From positions 1 to 64,000 of the forward strand of contig DATKBW010000183.1 in the NCBI GenBank assembly GCA_035513575.1: a stretch of 64,000 nucleotides of DNA, given 5' to 3'. A program made the translations under genes and the position numbers. The DNA is from JAHWKI01 sp035513575. GTDB lineage: Bacteria; Gemmatimonadota; Gemmatimonadetes; Longimicrobiales; RSA9. Shown one piece after another: positions 49,204 through 57,457 of this stretch. The first letter of the stretch is position 1, and each line of letters begins with the position of its first letter. The notes below the pieces were generated by a model. The model ran no database searches. It was not told where the DNA came from and saw nothing but the letters and a program-made list of their open reading frames with translations.

Positions 49204-49240
49204 ACGGCCGGCCCGCCAGCGGAGGCGGACCGGCCGTTTT
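49204..49240 (+). terminator. Intrinsic terminator after sucA
   Basis: A 14-bp stem ACGGCCGGCCCGCC / GGCGGACCGGCCGT with one mismatch and an AGCGGA loop is followed by TTTT. It lies 26 bases after the sucA stop and 20 bases before the next start codon. Confidence 0.8.
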
Positions 49241-49260
49241 CACATGGACCGTGAGGCACC

Positions 49261-49440
49261 ATGTCGTCCTTCGGAATCTACATCATCGGCTTCATCATCT
49301 TCACCGCCGGGGTGGCCCTCGCGGCCTACCTCCTGGGGGCGCCTTCGGTCTGGATCGGCGTCGGCGTGATCGTGCTCCTGGGCCTGGGCGTCCTGACCGG
49401 CGTCAGCCGCACACGGACCAAGGATCCGCCGGAAGTCTAG
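49261..49440 (+). CDS. 59-residue two-helix membrane protein
   Basis: A short gene: ATG at 49261, TAG at 49438-49440. The product starts MSSFGIYIIGFIIFTAGVA and has two transmembrane helices, with a tight turn containing GAPSVW between them and a basic tail (SRTRTKDPPEV). The hydrophobic pattern is too regular to be chance. It is convergent with the sigma-factor gene (43 bases between stops). No family recognised. Confidence 0.7.
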   Translation: MSSFGIYIIGFIIFTAGVALAAYLLGAPSVWIGVGVIVLLGLGVLTGVSRTRTKDPPEV

Positions 49441-49483
49441 CGCCCGGCCACGCCGCCACAGGGCTCCGGTGCATCGGCGTCCC

Positions 49484-50263
49484 TCACGCCGCCGCCCGCT
49501 CCCGCAGGTCGGCCATCCGGTCCCGCAGCCGCCCGATCGCCCGCGTCCGGATCTGCGAGACCCGCGACTCCGTGACCTCCAGGAGCTCCGCGATCTCCCG
49601 CAGCTTCATCTCCTGGAAATCGTAGAGGCGGAGGACCAGCCGCTCCCGCTCTTCCAGACCCTCCAGCTCCCGATGCAGCCGCTCCACCTCCTGCTGCCGC
49701 GCCACCCGCCCTTCGGCATCCGGCGCATCCAGCTCCACCGTGTCCCGAAGTCGTCGCGACCCACCGCCCGCTCCGCCCCCGACGCTGTCCTCCAGCGACA
49801 CCGGGTTCGCACGCAGCACGTCGCTCTTCCAGCCCCACAGCGTTCCGGCGTCCACCCCCAGGACCGCCGCCACCTCCGCGTGCCGCGGCAGCCGGTTGAG
49901 CTCCACTGCCAGACGCTCCTCCGTCTCCACCAGCCGCCGCTGCCGCCGACGCACCGACCGCGGCGCATCGTCACGCCGGCGCAGCTCGTCCAGCATCGCA
50001 CCCCGGATCCGCGGCGCGGCGTACGTGCTGAACCGGTAGCCCCGCTCCGGATCGTACGCCTCCACCGCGTCCAGCAGCCCGAGCATCCCCGCGCTCACCA
50101 CCTCGTCCCGCTCCACGTCCCCGCCCAGCGACGCCGTGAGGCGCCGCGCGAAATACCGGACCAGCGGAACGTGCCGCTCGATCAGCCGCTCGCGCGCCGC
50201 CTCATCTCCACTCCGGCGATACGATCGCCAGTCGGACCGTTCCGTCGTCAGATCGGTGCTCAT
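49484..50263 (-). CDS. FliA/WhiG-type (sigma-28 family) RNA polymerase sigma factor
   Basis: A 259-residue sigma factor with region 2 (HVPLVRYFARRLTAS...DEVVSAGMLGLLDAVEAYDPERGYRFSTYAAPRIRGAMLDELRR), region 3 and region 4 (YDFQEMKLREIAELLEVTESRVSQIRTRAIGRLR). The RFSTYA-x2-RIRGA block is the FliA/WhiG signature. No flagellar or anti-sigma gene accompanies it in the window; in some phyla such sigma factors control motility or surface change. The stop and the small membrane-protein stop face each other. Confidence 0.85.
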   Translation of the reverse strand: MSTDLTTERSDWRSYRRSGDEAARERLIERHVPLVRYFARRLTASLGGDVERDEVVSAGMLGLLDAVEAYDPERGYRFSTYAAPRIRGAMLDELRRRDDAPRSVRRRQRRLVETEERLAVELNRLPRHAEVAAVLGVDAGTLWGWKSDVLRANPVSLEDSVGGGAGGGSRRLRDTVELDAPDAEGRVARQQEVERLHRELEGLEERERLVLRLYDFQEMKLREIAELLEVTESRVSQIRTRAIGRLRDRMADLRERAAA

Positions 50264-50661
50264 GGGGGTTCTGTTCTCTTCCGTTGTTGGCGTTCCGGGG
50301 CCAGTCCCCCCTCAGGCAATGCACGTACCGCCCGCCCCGCGCCGCGCTCCGCGACGGCTTTCTCCACTCGCCGCAAGGGGTTGCAGCGTGTCAGCACCCC
50401 GCGCGTGCCTCGGGGCGGCCGGATCCGCGCGGCACTTTTCACCCGCAGCGGCAAGATCTGCCGGGTCCGGACCGGCAGAAGTTGCCGGGCCAGCCGCCTC
50501 GGCCGCCCGCGTTCTGCGCCGGGCAGCGGGGTGGATCGATGTCGCCCCACGGGGTGAGCGGAGAACCCGTTGAAGGGACGCGGGTAGGACAGGGCGTTGC
50601 TCTCCGGGGCCGGCGTGTGGAATTTTGGCGCGGAGAAGGGGATTCCTTCAAGGGAGCGTGG
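50264..50661. other. 398 bp divergent intergenic region
   Basis: The region separates the sigma-factor gene (minus) from an unknown gene (plus). I see no gene in it. A possible plus-strand promoter is TTGCTC (50597-50602) with AATTTT (50621-50626) 18 bases later, the latter in one of the few AT-rich spots. Confidence 0.45.
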
Positions 50662-51228
50662 ATGGATCATCTGGTCGTGGTGCCGCACCCGATACCGATC
50701 GCGCTGGAGGCGCGATCGATCCGCCACAGCTCGGTTCCTGAAGGGGCCGTGGGGTTGGGCTACTACTACGACGGGCGGCTGATCGCGCGGAGCGTGGTGG
50801 CGGCCGGGGCGCTGGACACGATCCAGTCGCTGCTGGCGGCGCCGGTGTCGGTGGCGCTGGCGGCGCGTGAGGACGAGGATGGGAACATAGACGGGCGGAT
50901 CTGCCTGGTGCTGCCGGTGGAGGAGGACGAGGAGGAGGGTGCGGGGGGTGGGGAGGCGTGGCGCTCGAGCATTCCGGTTCCGCCGCCGGAGGTGGAGCGC
51001 GGATACGGGTCGAAATCCGGCGCTGGCGATGACGGGGACGGTGAGGCGGATGGTGAATCGCCGCGCTTCGCGCTGCTGCCCATCGGGAACGTGGTGAGGC
51101 CGGCCGTGGAACGTCGGCACCCGGATGACGTGGCGAACGACGCGAAGGAGATGCTGGACAACCTGCTGGCGGGGGGCGGGAAGGACGCGGTGCAGAAGGC
51201 GATCGACGAGCTGTTGCGAAGCATCTAA
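50662..51228 (+). CDS. Uncharacterised acidic protein
   Basis: A 188-residue protein with no recognisable family. The N-terminal 90 residues look like a small alpha/beta domain (MDHLVVVPHPIPIALEARS; YYYDGRLIARSVV). The middle is a highly acidic, Gly-rich linker (EEDEEEG and DDGDGEADGE), and the C-terminus has an amphipathic helix (VANDAKEMLDNLLAGGGKDAVQKAIDELLRSI). The ATG at 50662 has AAGGGAGCG upstream. A strong hairpin follows its stop codon. Function unknown; the acidic linker suggests a binding partner. Confidence 0.55.
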   Translation: MDHLVVVPHPIPIALEARSIRHSSVPEGAVGLGYYYDGRLIARSVVAAGALDTIQSLLAAPVSVALAAREDEDGNIDGRICLVLPVEEDEEEGAGGGEAWRSSIPVPPPEVERGYGSKSGAGDDGDGEADGESPRFALLPIGNVVRPAVERRHPDDVANDAKEMLDNLLAGGGKDAVQKAIDELLRSI

Positions 51229-51257
51229 AGTCGCGAGCGGTCCGGCGGCGCGGCGGA

Positions 51258-51292
51258 AGAGGAGCGGCGGCCCAAGGTGGCGCCGCTCCTCT
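51258..51292. terminator. Hairpin between convergent genes
   Basis: A perfect 12-bp stem AGAGGAGCGGCG / CGCCGCTCCTCT with an 11-base loop, followed by GGTGTTTG on the plus strand. It lies between the stop codons of the unknown plus-strand gene and the minus-strand PLP enzyme. Confidence 0.7.
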
Positions 51293-51303
51293 GGTGTTTG
51301 GGG

Positions 51304-52587
51304 CTAGACGGTTTCGAGGGCCTGCTCGAGATCGGCGATGAGGTCGTCGGGGTGCTCGATGCCGACGGAGATGCGGAGGAGCCCCGGGGTGATGCCGATC
51401 TCCTCCCGGTGGTCGGGGGGTACGTCCGCGTGGGTCATGGTGCCGGGGTGCTCCATGAGGGTCTCGGTCCCGCCGAGGCTGACGGCGAGGCGGGCGATGC
51501 GCAGGGCGTTGAGCATGCGGAAGGCCTCCGGCTCGCCGCCATCGAGCTCGAAGGAGAAGGTGCTGCCGGCGGCGTGGCACTGGCGGCGGAAGACGTCCTG
51601 CTGGGGGTCGCCATCCTCGAGGAAGTCGAGGTAGAGGACGCGGCGGACCTTGGGGTGCTGGCGGAGGAACGCGGCCACGTAGCGCGCGTTCTTCATCTGC
51701 GACGTCATCCGCAGCTTGAGGGTTTCGAGGGACCGCATGAGCAGCCATCCGGTCCACGGGTCGGCCATGGTGCCGAGGATCGTTCGCATGCCGCCGACGG
51801 CGGCGACACGGGCGGCGTCGCCGAGGACCCCGCCGGCGATCAGGTCGCTGTGCCCGCCGACGTACTTGGTGAGAGAATAGAGGACCAGGTCGGCGCCGTG
51901 GCGGAGTGGCTGCTGCCAGAGCGGACCGAGGAAGGTGTTGTCCACGGCGAGGACGGGGCGCCTGCCGCCGTCGCCGGTCACGCCGGCCAGCAGGTCGGCG
52001 CAGGCCCGGATGTCCACGAGCGCATTGGTGGGATTGGCGGGCGTCTCGAGGAGGACCATGGCGAGCCGCCCGCCTTCGCGCGCCCCGGCGACGGCCCGCT
52101 CCAGGGCGCCCGGCTGCCCGGCGAGGAAGCCGAAGCGGCGGATCCCGAACTGCGGCAGGATGTTGCAGAGGAGAAACTCGGTGCCGCCGTAGACGGGCTC
52201 GCTGTGGACGATGGCGTCGCCGGGGCGGAGAAAGGTGAAGAGCGTGGTGGCGATGGCGGCCATGCCGCTGGAGAACACGAGGGCGGCCTCGGCGCCGTCC
52301 CACAGCGCCAGCCGGTCCTCCAGGATCTCCAGGTCCGGATTGTTGATCCGGGAGTAGATGAGTCCCGGCTCCTCGGTGGGCCGTCTGTCGCGCAGGCCGT
52401 AGGCGAGCTCGAAGAAGGCCTTGCCCTCCTCCGCGGTGGGGAAGACGAAGGTGGAGGTCTGGAAGATGGGGCACTTGACCGCGCCCTCGGAGAGGCGCGG
52501 ATCGTAACCGTATCCCATCATCAGCGTCTCGGGCCGGAGCTCCCGGTCCCCGATGCGCCGGTGACTGGCCCGCTGGTCGTCGCGCAT
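51304..52587 (-). CDS. Cys/Met metabolism PLP enzyme (cystathionine gamma-synthase family)
   Basis: A 427-residue PLP enzyme. Lys241 in LYSLTKYVGGHSD would form the Schiff base. Other marks are QTSTFVFPTAEEGKAFFELAYG, YSRINNPDLEILEDRLALWDGAEAAL, SGMAAI and the closing VSLGGTETLMEHPGTMTHADVP and ISVGIEHPDDLIADL. Members do gamma-synthase, gamma-lyase or beta-lyase reactions on sulfur amino acids; the exact one cannot be told. It is divergent from the UDG-like gene (93-base gap). Confidence 0.85.
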   Translation of the reverse strand: MRDDQRASHRRIGDRELRPETLMMGYGYDPRLSEGAVKCPIFQTSTFVFPTAEEGKAFFELAYGLRDRRPTEEPGLIYSRINNPDLEILEDRLALWDGAEAALVFSSGMAAIATTLFTFLRPGDAIVHSEPVYGGTEFLLCNILPQFGIRRFGFLAGQPGALERAVAGAREGGRLAMVLLETPANPTNALVDIRACADLLAGVTGDGGRRPVLAVDNTFLGPLWQQPLRHGADLVLYSLTKYVGGHSDLIAGGVLGDAARVAAVGGMRTILGTMADPWTGWLLMRSLETLKLRMTSQMKNARYVAAFLRQHPKVRRVLYLDFLEDGDPQQDVFRRQCHAAGSTFSFELDGGEPEAFRMLNALRIARLAVSLGGTETLMEHPGTMTHADVPPDHREEIGITPGLLRISVGIEHPDDLIADLEQALETV

Positions 52588-52680
52588 GCAATCGCTCCCT
52601 TGTGAGGGGGCTTCACGGAGTAGCGTAGCACGTTCCCGCGGCGGTTGCGAGGAGCCCCGCCGGGGTGGAGGTTGGGCGCC

Positions 52681-53625
52681 GTGAGCGAGCGAACGGACGA
52701 GGCGCGGTTTCGGGCGATCTTCCGGCGGGCGCACGCCGGCCATCCGGGTTGCGCGGAAGACGAATGGCTGTCGACGCCGTGCCGGCTCCCGGGCGGCGTG
52801 GTCGCGGATCGCTCGGTCGTCTGGTCCCGCCGGAACGGTCCATGGCGCCGGGTGGACGTGCTCTGGGTCGGCGCGGCACCGGGGAACGCGGGAGGGCGCG
52901 GCTCCGGCGACATGGGCGCGCACGCGACGCGGATCCCCTTCGGTGGGGACATCGCGGGGGCCAACCTGGACCGCCTCCTCCAGAGCGCCGGCCTGGACCG
53001 GAACTCCACATTCCTGGTGGCGGCGCTGAACCAGCTGCCCGACCGGGGTGGCGGCGAGCCCACCGTGGCGGAGCTCCGCCGCCCCGTGGGGGGGTACCGC
53101 ACCAGCGCGCACCTCCTCCGGGACACGATCCTGGCGGCGGCCCCGCGGCTGGTGATCGCCCTCGGCAACATCGGGCTCCGGACCACGGTGGCGGCGGCCC
53201 GGGTGGACGGTCGGGACCGGCTCGACCTCCCCGGGCTTCGGCGGCTCCGGGCCGCGGGTCTGGAGCGGGGTCGGCTCGCGCCGTGGCCCGGCGGGGCGAC
53301 CGCCCCGGGAGCCGCCTTCCGGTCGGCATGGGAAGAGCGCACCGGTGGTGGTCCCCTGCCTCACCTGCTCTGGCTGCTGCACCCGAGCGCGCAGAACATG
53401 AGCCCGTTCGCGGGCGTGGACACGGCGTTCCATGCCCGGATGGTGGAGACGCGAGCGGCGCTGCGAAGGGCGGTCGCCGAGCTCCTCGGCCCGGTACCGC
53501 AGGAGATGGGCGAGGTGCCGTGGGCGATGGGGAGGGAAGGGATCTACGGGCTCCCCGAATGGCGTGGCGCCATCGGCCCGCGGCACCGGGAGCTCATCCG
53601 CCTATGGCGAGAAAAGGGGCTGTAG
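52681..53625 (+). CDS. Uracil-DNA glycosylase superfamily protein
   Basis: A 314-residue protein. Motif A is GAAPGN (about residue 70) followed by GDIAGANLDRLLQSAGLDRNSTFLVAALNQLPDR, and motif B is HPSAQN (about residue 235), both typical of UDG-superfamily base-excision enzymes. The layout is between family 4 and family 5, without the Cys residues of family-4 iron-sulfur clusters visible around the motif. GTG start at 52681 behind GGAGGTTGG. Role likely removal of deaminated bases. Confidence 0.7.
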   Translation: MSERTDEARFRAIFRRAHAGHPGCAEDEWLSTPCRLPGGVVADRSVVWSRRNGPWRRVDVLWVGAAPGNAGGRGSGDMGAHATRIPFGGDIAGANLDRLLQSAGLDRNSTFLVAALNQLPDRGGGEPTVAELRRPVGGYRTSAHLLRDTILAAAPRLVIALGNIGLRTTVAAARVDGRDRLDLPGLRRLRAAGLERGRLAPWPGGATAPGAAFRSAWEERTGGGPLPHLLWLLHPSAQNMSPFAGVDTAFHARMVETRAALRRAVAELLGPVPQEMGEVPWAMGREGIYGLPEWRGAIGPRHRELIRLWREKGL

Positions 53626-53669
53626 TCAAGGCGTTGCACCGCCGCGGGCCCTGTTTTACCCTTTGGCCC

Positions 53670-53954
53670 ATGTTCTATCCCAGGCGCAAGATTCCGCTCC
53701 GCACCCGGATCCCCACGGTCCTGGTCCGCCTCGCCACGGACGAGGGGGAGGTCAGCGTGCGGGCGCGGTGGCGCCACCGGCCCATCGACCTCCAGCGGCG
53801 CATCCTCTTCACGCTCCGGCAGGGCAAGCCGATCTGGCTCGAGGACGAGTGGGGCCACGCCGTGTCGTTCCGCGCGGAATGCGTCTGGGGTGCGTCCGTG
53901 GACGGCCGGCAGGCGGGCGCGGCCGCGGGGGTGGAGGTGGAAGGGCGCCGCTAG
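53670..53954 (+). CDS. Small protein of unknown function
   Basis: A 94-residue basic protein (MFYPRRKIPLRTRIPTVLVRL...) with a likely small beta-fold (GEVSVRARWRHRPIDLQRRI, WLEDEWGHAVSF). No family recognised. Its TAG stop overlaps the TAG stop of the opposite-strand TonB_C gene at a CTAG palindrome, as for the cold-shock gene. Expression unproven. Confidence 0.45.
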   Translation: MFYPRRKIPLRTRIPTVLVRLATDEGEVSVRARWRHRPIDLQRRILFTLRQGKPIWLEDEWGHAVSFRAECVWGASVDGRQAGAAAGVEVEGRR

Positions 53955-54634
53955 CGGGGCGATCCGCCGGCGGCCACCGCGGGCGCCGGCACGGTGAAGA
54001 GCACCGGGATCTGCACGATGACCCGGACCGCCTCGTCCCGGTTCTTCGCGGGCCGGAAGCGCATGTGCCCGGCGACCCGCTCGGCCACCGAGTCCAGCGC
54101 CAGGTGGCCGGAAGAGCGGGATACGCGGGTGCGCACGACCTGCCCCCGCTCATCGAGCCAGAGGCGGAGCACCGTCTCACCGCCCACGCCCTCCTCGGCC
54201 AGGTCCGGCGGATAGGTGCCCTCGATCAGCCGGGTCATCTCCTCCGTGTTCAGCAGCGCGGGGAGCGTGTACTCGACCCGGAAGGGCTCGAAGTCCCCGA
54301 GCGCGTCCACGGCCGGGCCGGGGCGCGGCTCCAGCGTCAGGTCGAGGGCCACCCCCCGGTCGGAGGGGACGAAGACCTCGAGGGCGAGCGAGTCGTGGTT
54401 GGGGTGGTTCACCCGGATCCGCCAGCGACCCTCGGGCAGGGAATCGAGACGATAGGAGCCCGCCGCATCGGTCCAGGCGGAGATGCCGCGGCCGACCACC
54501 TCCACGTTCGCGTAGGCCACCGGGCTGGATCCCGCCGCGCTCCGGATCACCCCGTGCACGGTCCCGGGCTGCGTCCCCGGTGAACCGGCGGGCGATGCCG
54601 CGGCGAGAACGAGCAGCGCGGGCAGGAACGTCAT
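53951..54634 (-). CDS. Secreted protein with carboxypeptidase-regulatory-like and TonB_C domains
   Basis: A 227-residue exported protein with a cleavable signal (LVLAAASPAGS). It has a carboxypeptidase-regulatory-like beta-sandwich (residues about 25-110; VHGVIRSAAGSSPVAYANVEVVG, then WTDAAGSYRLDSLPEGRWRIRV) and a TonB C-terminal domain (GGETVLRLWLDERGQVVRTRVSRSSG...RFRPAKNRDEAVRVIVQIPVLF). TonB_C without a membrane anchor suggests another periplasmic role. It is the third gene of the ECF sigma operon and overlaps the anti-sigma gene by 4 bases. Confidence 0.75.
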   Translation of the reverse strand: MTFLPALLVLAAASPAGSPGTQPGTVHGVIRSAAGSSPVAYANVEVVGRGISAWTDAAGSYRLDSLPEGRWRIRVNHPNHDSLALEVFVPSDRGVALDLTLEPRPGPAVDALGDFEPFRVEYTLPALLNTEEMTRLIEGTYPPDLAEEGVGGETVLRLWLDERGQVVRTRVSRSSGHLALDSVAERVAGHMRFRPAKNRDEAVRVIVQIPVLFTVPAPAVAAGGSPR

Positions 54635-55371
54635 CGCCAGACGACGGCCTCGCCGTCCTCCTCCGCCGGCTCCAGGAGGCGCAAGCGCCCGTTCGCCGCC
54701 TCGGCATAGGGACGGCCGTCGACCAGGAGCCGGAGCGTGCCGCCACCCCGTGGCACCTCCACGATCACCTCGCCTCCGACGCCGCCCACCACCTCGATCC
54801 GGCCGGCTCCCATGCGGAAGAGCGGGTCTTCGCGGCCGCCCCGGGCGGACACGGCCACCGCCGAGCCGTCCGTGCGGACCAGCCGGATGACGGCGCCCTC
54901 CAGCCCGTTGATCACCACCTCGACGGCCCCCGCCCCCGGAACCGCCACGCCCGCGGGGGCCGAGGGCGGCGTGGCCCCGGGCTGCTCGCCGGGCGCGGGC
55001 GCCGGGACGGTCGTTTCGGGGCCGGGCTCCGGGGAGCTGACGGCGCGGACGAGCCACGCGCGCACGGGGGAACCCGGCACGGAAGCCGAGGCGGCGGCGG
55101 CCACCAGGAGCGTCAGCGCGGCCGCCCGTGCGAGGGACCGGCCGCCGAGGCGGAAGCTGCGCGAGGCGGTGGGCGGCGGCGCTGCCGCGGGCACGGGGAC
55201 GTCCACCGCGGCGAGGGCGCTCGCGAGACGGTCGCTGGCGCGCTTGAGCGCCTCGAGCTCGGCGCGACACTCGCCGCACACGAGCAGGTGCTCCGCCGCC
55301 ACGGCGCGGCCGCGCCCCGGTAGCTCGTCGTCCAGGTAGGCCTGGAGCGTTCCTTCATCCAGATGAGTCAT
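54631..55371 (-). CDS. Anti-sigma factor with zinc finger
   Basis: A 246-residue transmembrane protein. The zinc anti-sigma motif H-x3-C-x2-C is HLLVCGEC (His28, Cys32, Cys35). One transmembrane helix (residues about 82-98) follows, then a periplasmic part rich in Pro/Ala with a carbohydrate-binding-like beta segment. It probably sequesters the ECF sigma factor just upstream. It overlaps that gene by 17 bases and the TonB_C gene by 4 bases. Confidence 0.85.
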   Translation of the reverse strand: MTHLDEGTLQAYLDDELPGRGRAVAAEHLLVCGECRAELEALKRASDRLASALAAVDVPVPAAAPPPTASRSFRLGGRSLARAAALTLLVAAAASASVPGSPVRAWLVRAVSSPEPGPETTVPAPAPGEQPGATPPSAPAGVAVPGAGAVEVVINGLEGAVIRLVRTDGSAVAVSARGGREDPLFRMGAGRIEVVGGVGGEVIVEVPRGGGTLRLLVDGRPYAEAANGRLRLLEPAEEDGEAVVWR

Positions 55372-55864
55372 TTATCGTCTCTCTCGACCGCTGTTCGGTG
55401 TACGCCCTCTCGAACCTCTTGGCGGCCCGTGCCAGCAGGGTCCCCACCGATCCGGGCGCGACATCCACCGCTCGAGCGATCTCGTCGTATTTGAATCCTT
55501 CCTCCCGCATGAGCAGCATGGTCCGATCTCGCTCGGACACGCGCTCCAGCGCCGCCCGCACCATCGCGATGCGCTCCTTCCGTTCCGTCGAAACGTCCGG
55601 GGCCACGGCGGGCGTCGCGGAGGGGACGTTGCCCTGCAAGCGACGATGCCGCTCCGACTTGCGGGCCCGGTCGCGAACCAGGTTCGTGGCCACGGTGAAC
55701 AGCCAGGGCCGCACCTCCGCGTCCGGCAGCCTCTGCGTCGTCAACCGGACGAACGCCTCCTGCGCCGCATCGTCGGCCGCGTCCGGGTCCCCCGTCAGGC
55801 GGTGGAGGTACCGGAACAGCGGCGGATAGAGCCGCTGGAAGAGCCGCTCAACCTCCACGGCCAC
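55355..55864 (-). CDS. ECF sigma factor
   Basis: A 169-residue RpoE-like sigma factor with region 2 (YPPLFRYLHRLTGDPDAADDAAQEAFVRL, then WLFTVATNLVRDRARKSE) and region 4 (SERDRTMLLMREEGFKYDEIARAVDVAPGSVGTLLARAAKRFERAY). It forms an operon with the zinc anti-sigma factor and a TonB_C protein. Such operons usually respond to envelope signals; the signal here is unknown. Confidence 0.9.
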   Translation of the reverse strand: MAVEVERLFQRLYPPLFRYLHRLTGDPDAADDAAQEAFVRLTTQRLPDAEVRPWLFTVATNLVRDRARKSERHRRLQGNVPSATPAVAPDVSTERKERIAMVRAALERVSERDRTMLLMREEGFKYDEIARAVDVAPGSVGTLLARAAKRFERAYTEQRSRETINDSSG

Positions 55865-55921
55865 TCCCCTGCTCGGTCTCGACGGTAGAACGCATCGCCG
55901 CGGCCATATGTGACACCGGAA

Positions 55922-57457
55922 TCAGCGGTTTCGAAGGATGCCCAGGAGGCCGCGCACGCGGTCCCGGGGGCCCGTCCCGTGGAGGAAGCGGACGAGGGCG
56001 GCAGCGCGGCGCGTGCCGAACCGGCGGAACGGGAACCCCCCGACCGGTTCCCGCCTGGCGCCCGCGCGATCCACGAGGATGGAGCGGGTCTGCGTCATCT
56101 CGCGCAGCCCCTCCTCGCCGTGGACGCGGCCGTAGCCGCTGTCTCCCCTGCCCCCGAAAGGTAACCCGGCCACGGCGCCGTGATGGAGGACGTCATTGAC
56201 GGAGACCATCCCGGCGCGGAGGCGGCGGACCAGGCGCTCGCCCCTGCGGCGGCGGGTCCAGATGCTGGCGGCGAGGGCGAAAGGGGAGTCGTTGGCGAGG
56301 CGAATGGCCTCGTCGGCGTCGCGCACGCGCATGATCGGCATGACGGGCCCGAAGCTCTCCTCGCGCATGATGACCATGGAGTGGTCGACATCAGCGACGA
56401 CCGTGGGGGCGAAGTGGCGGCCGGGGCCGGGCAGGAGCGCGCCGCCCGAGAGGACCCGGGCGCCCTTCGCGCGTGCGTCCGCGATCTGGCGATCCAGCCG
56501 TGCGACCTGGGCCTGTGTGGTCAGCGCACCGATGTCGGCGTCCGGCTGGTCGCGGTTGGCGACCACCAGCGATCCCGTGGCGGCCACCACGCGCGCGACG
56601 AAAGCGTCGTAAATGCCGTCCTCGACGTAGACGCGCTCGGTGGCGATGCAGATCTGCCCCGCGTTCCAGTACGCGCCCTGGATGCCGAGGTTCACCGCCC
56701 GTTCCAGGCTGGCGTCCGCAAGCACGATCATGGCGTTCTTGCCGGCGAGCTCGAGGACCACGGGGATCAGCAGCGACGCCGCCGCCCGCGCCACCTCCCG
56801 CCCCACGGCGACGGACCCCGTAAAGCTGATCTTGTCGACCCGTGCTGCCACCAGGGCGGCGCCGGCCCGCCCGTCGCCGGTGGCGACGAGGAACACGTCC
56901 GGTGGGAATCCCGCGTCGCGCGCGATCTCCTCCATCAGGAGCGCGGAAAGGGGCGAGAGCTCGGAGGGCTTCAGGACGACCGTGTTGCCCGTCACCAGCG
57001 CGGCCATGACTCCGCGCATGGGATTCACGACCGGGAAGTTCCATGGCGAGATGATCCCCACGACCCCGAACGGCTCCCGCTCCACGAGGGCCTTCTTGGT
57101 GACCATCCACGAACGGACCCGCTGCGGCCGCATGACGGCGCGGACCCGGCGGGCGTAGAAGCGGGCGAGGTCGAGACAGGGCAGGACATCGCCCACGAGC
57201 CCTTCGAACTCGAGCTTCCCGGACTCCGCCGCGCTCAGCCGGGCGGCTTCCTCGGCGCGATCCGCGAGGCGTCGGCGAAACGCCTGGAGCAGTGCGGCCC
57301 GCTCCTCGACCGGCCGGGCGGCCCAGCGGGGCTGCGCGGCCCGCGACCGGCGGACCAGATCGGCGACCGCGGCCGGGTCCAGGTTGGGGACCCGGCCGAG
57401 GACGCGGTCGTGGGCAGGTGAGCGGACCTCGATGAACGAAGGCCGGCCTTCGCTCAC
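55922..57457 (-). CDS. Aldehyde dehydrogenase family protein
   Basis: A 511-residue NAD(P)-dependent dehydrogenase. Catalytic Cys270 is in GQICIATE, and the general base Glu236 in LELAGKN. The cofactor-binding stretches VVGIISPWNFPV, KPSELSP and FTGSVAVG, and the C-terminal GLPFGGRGDSGYGRVHG, complete the fold. A basic C-terminal tail is longer than usual. The exact substrate is unknown. Start: GTG at 57457 overlapping the DUF2911 stop (GTGA); an ATG at 57499 is possible but lies within the upstream gene. Confidence 0.85.
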   Translation of the reverse strand: MSEGRPSFIEVRSPAHDRVLGRVPNLDPAAVADLVRRSRAAQPRWAARPVEERAALLQAFRRRLADRAEEAARLSAAESGKLEFEGLVGDVLPCLDLARFYARRVRAVMRPQRVRSWMVTKKALVEREPFGVVGIISPWNFPVVNPMRGVMAALVTGNTVVLKPSELSPLSALLMEEIARDAGFPPDVFLVATGDGRAGAALVAARVDKISFTGSVAVGREVARAAASLLIPVVLELAGKNAMIVLADASLERAVNLGIQGAYWNAGQICIATERVYVEDGIYDAFVARVVAATGSLVVANRDQPDADIGALTTQAQVARLDRQIADARAKGARVLSGGALLPGPGRHFAPTVVADVDHSMVIMREESFGPVMPIMRVRDADEAIRLANDSPFALAASIWTRRRRGERLVRRLRAGMVSVNDVLHHGAVAGLPFGGRGDSGYGRVHGEEGLREMTQTRSILVDRAGARREPVGGFPFRRFGTRRAAALVRFLHGTGPRDRVRGLLGILRNR

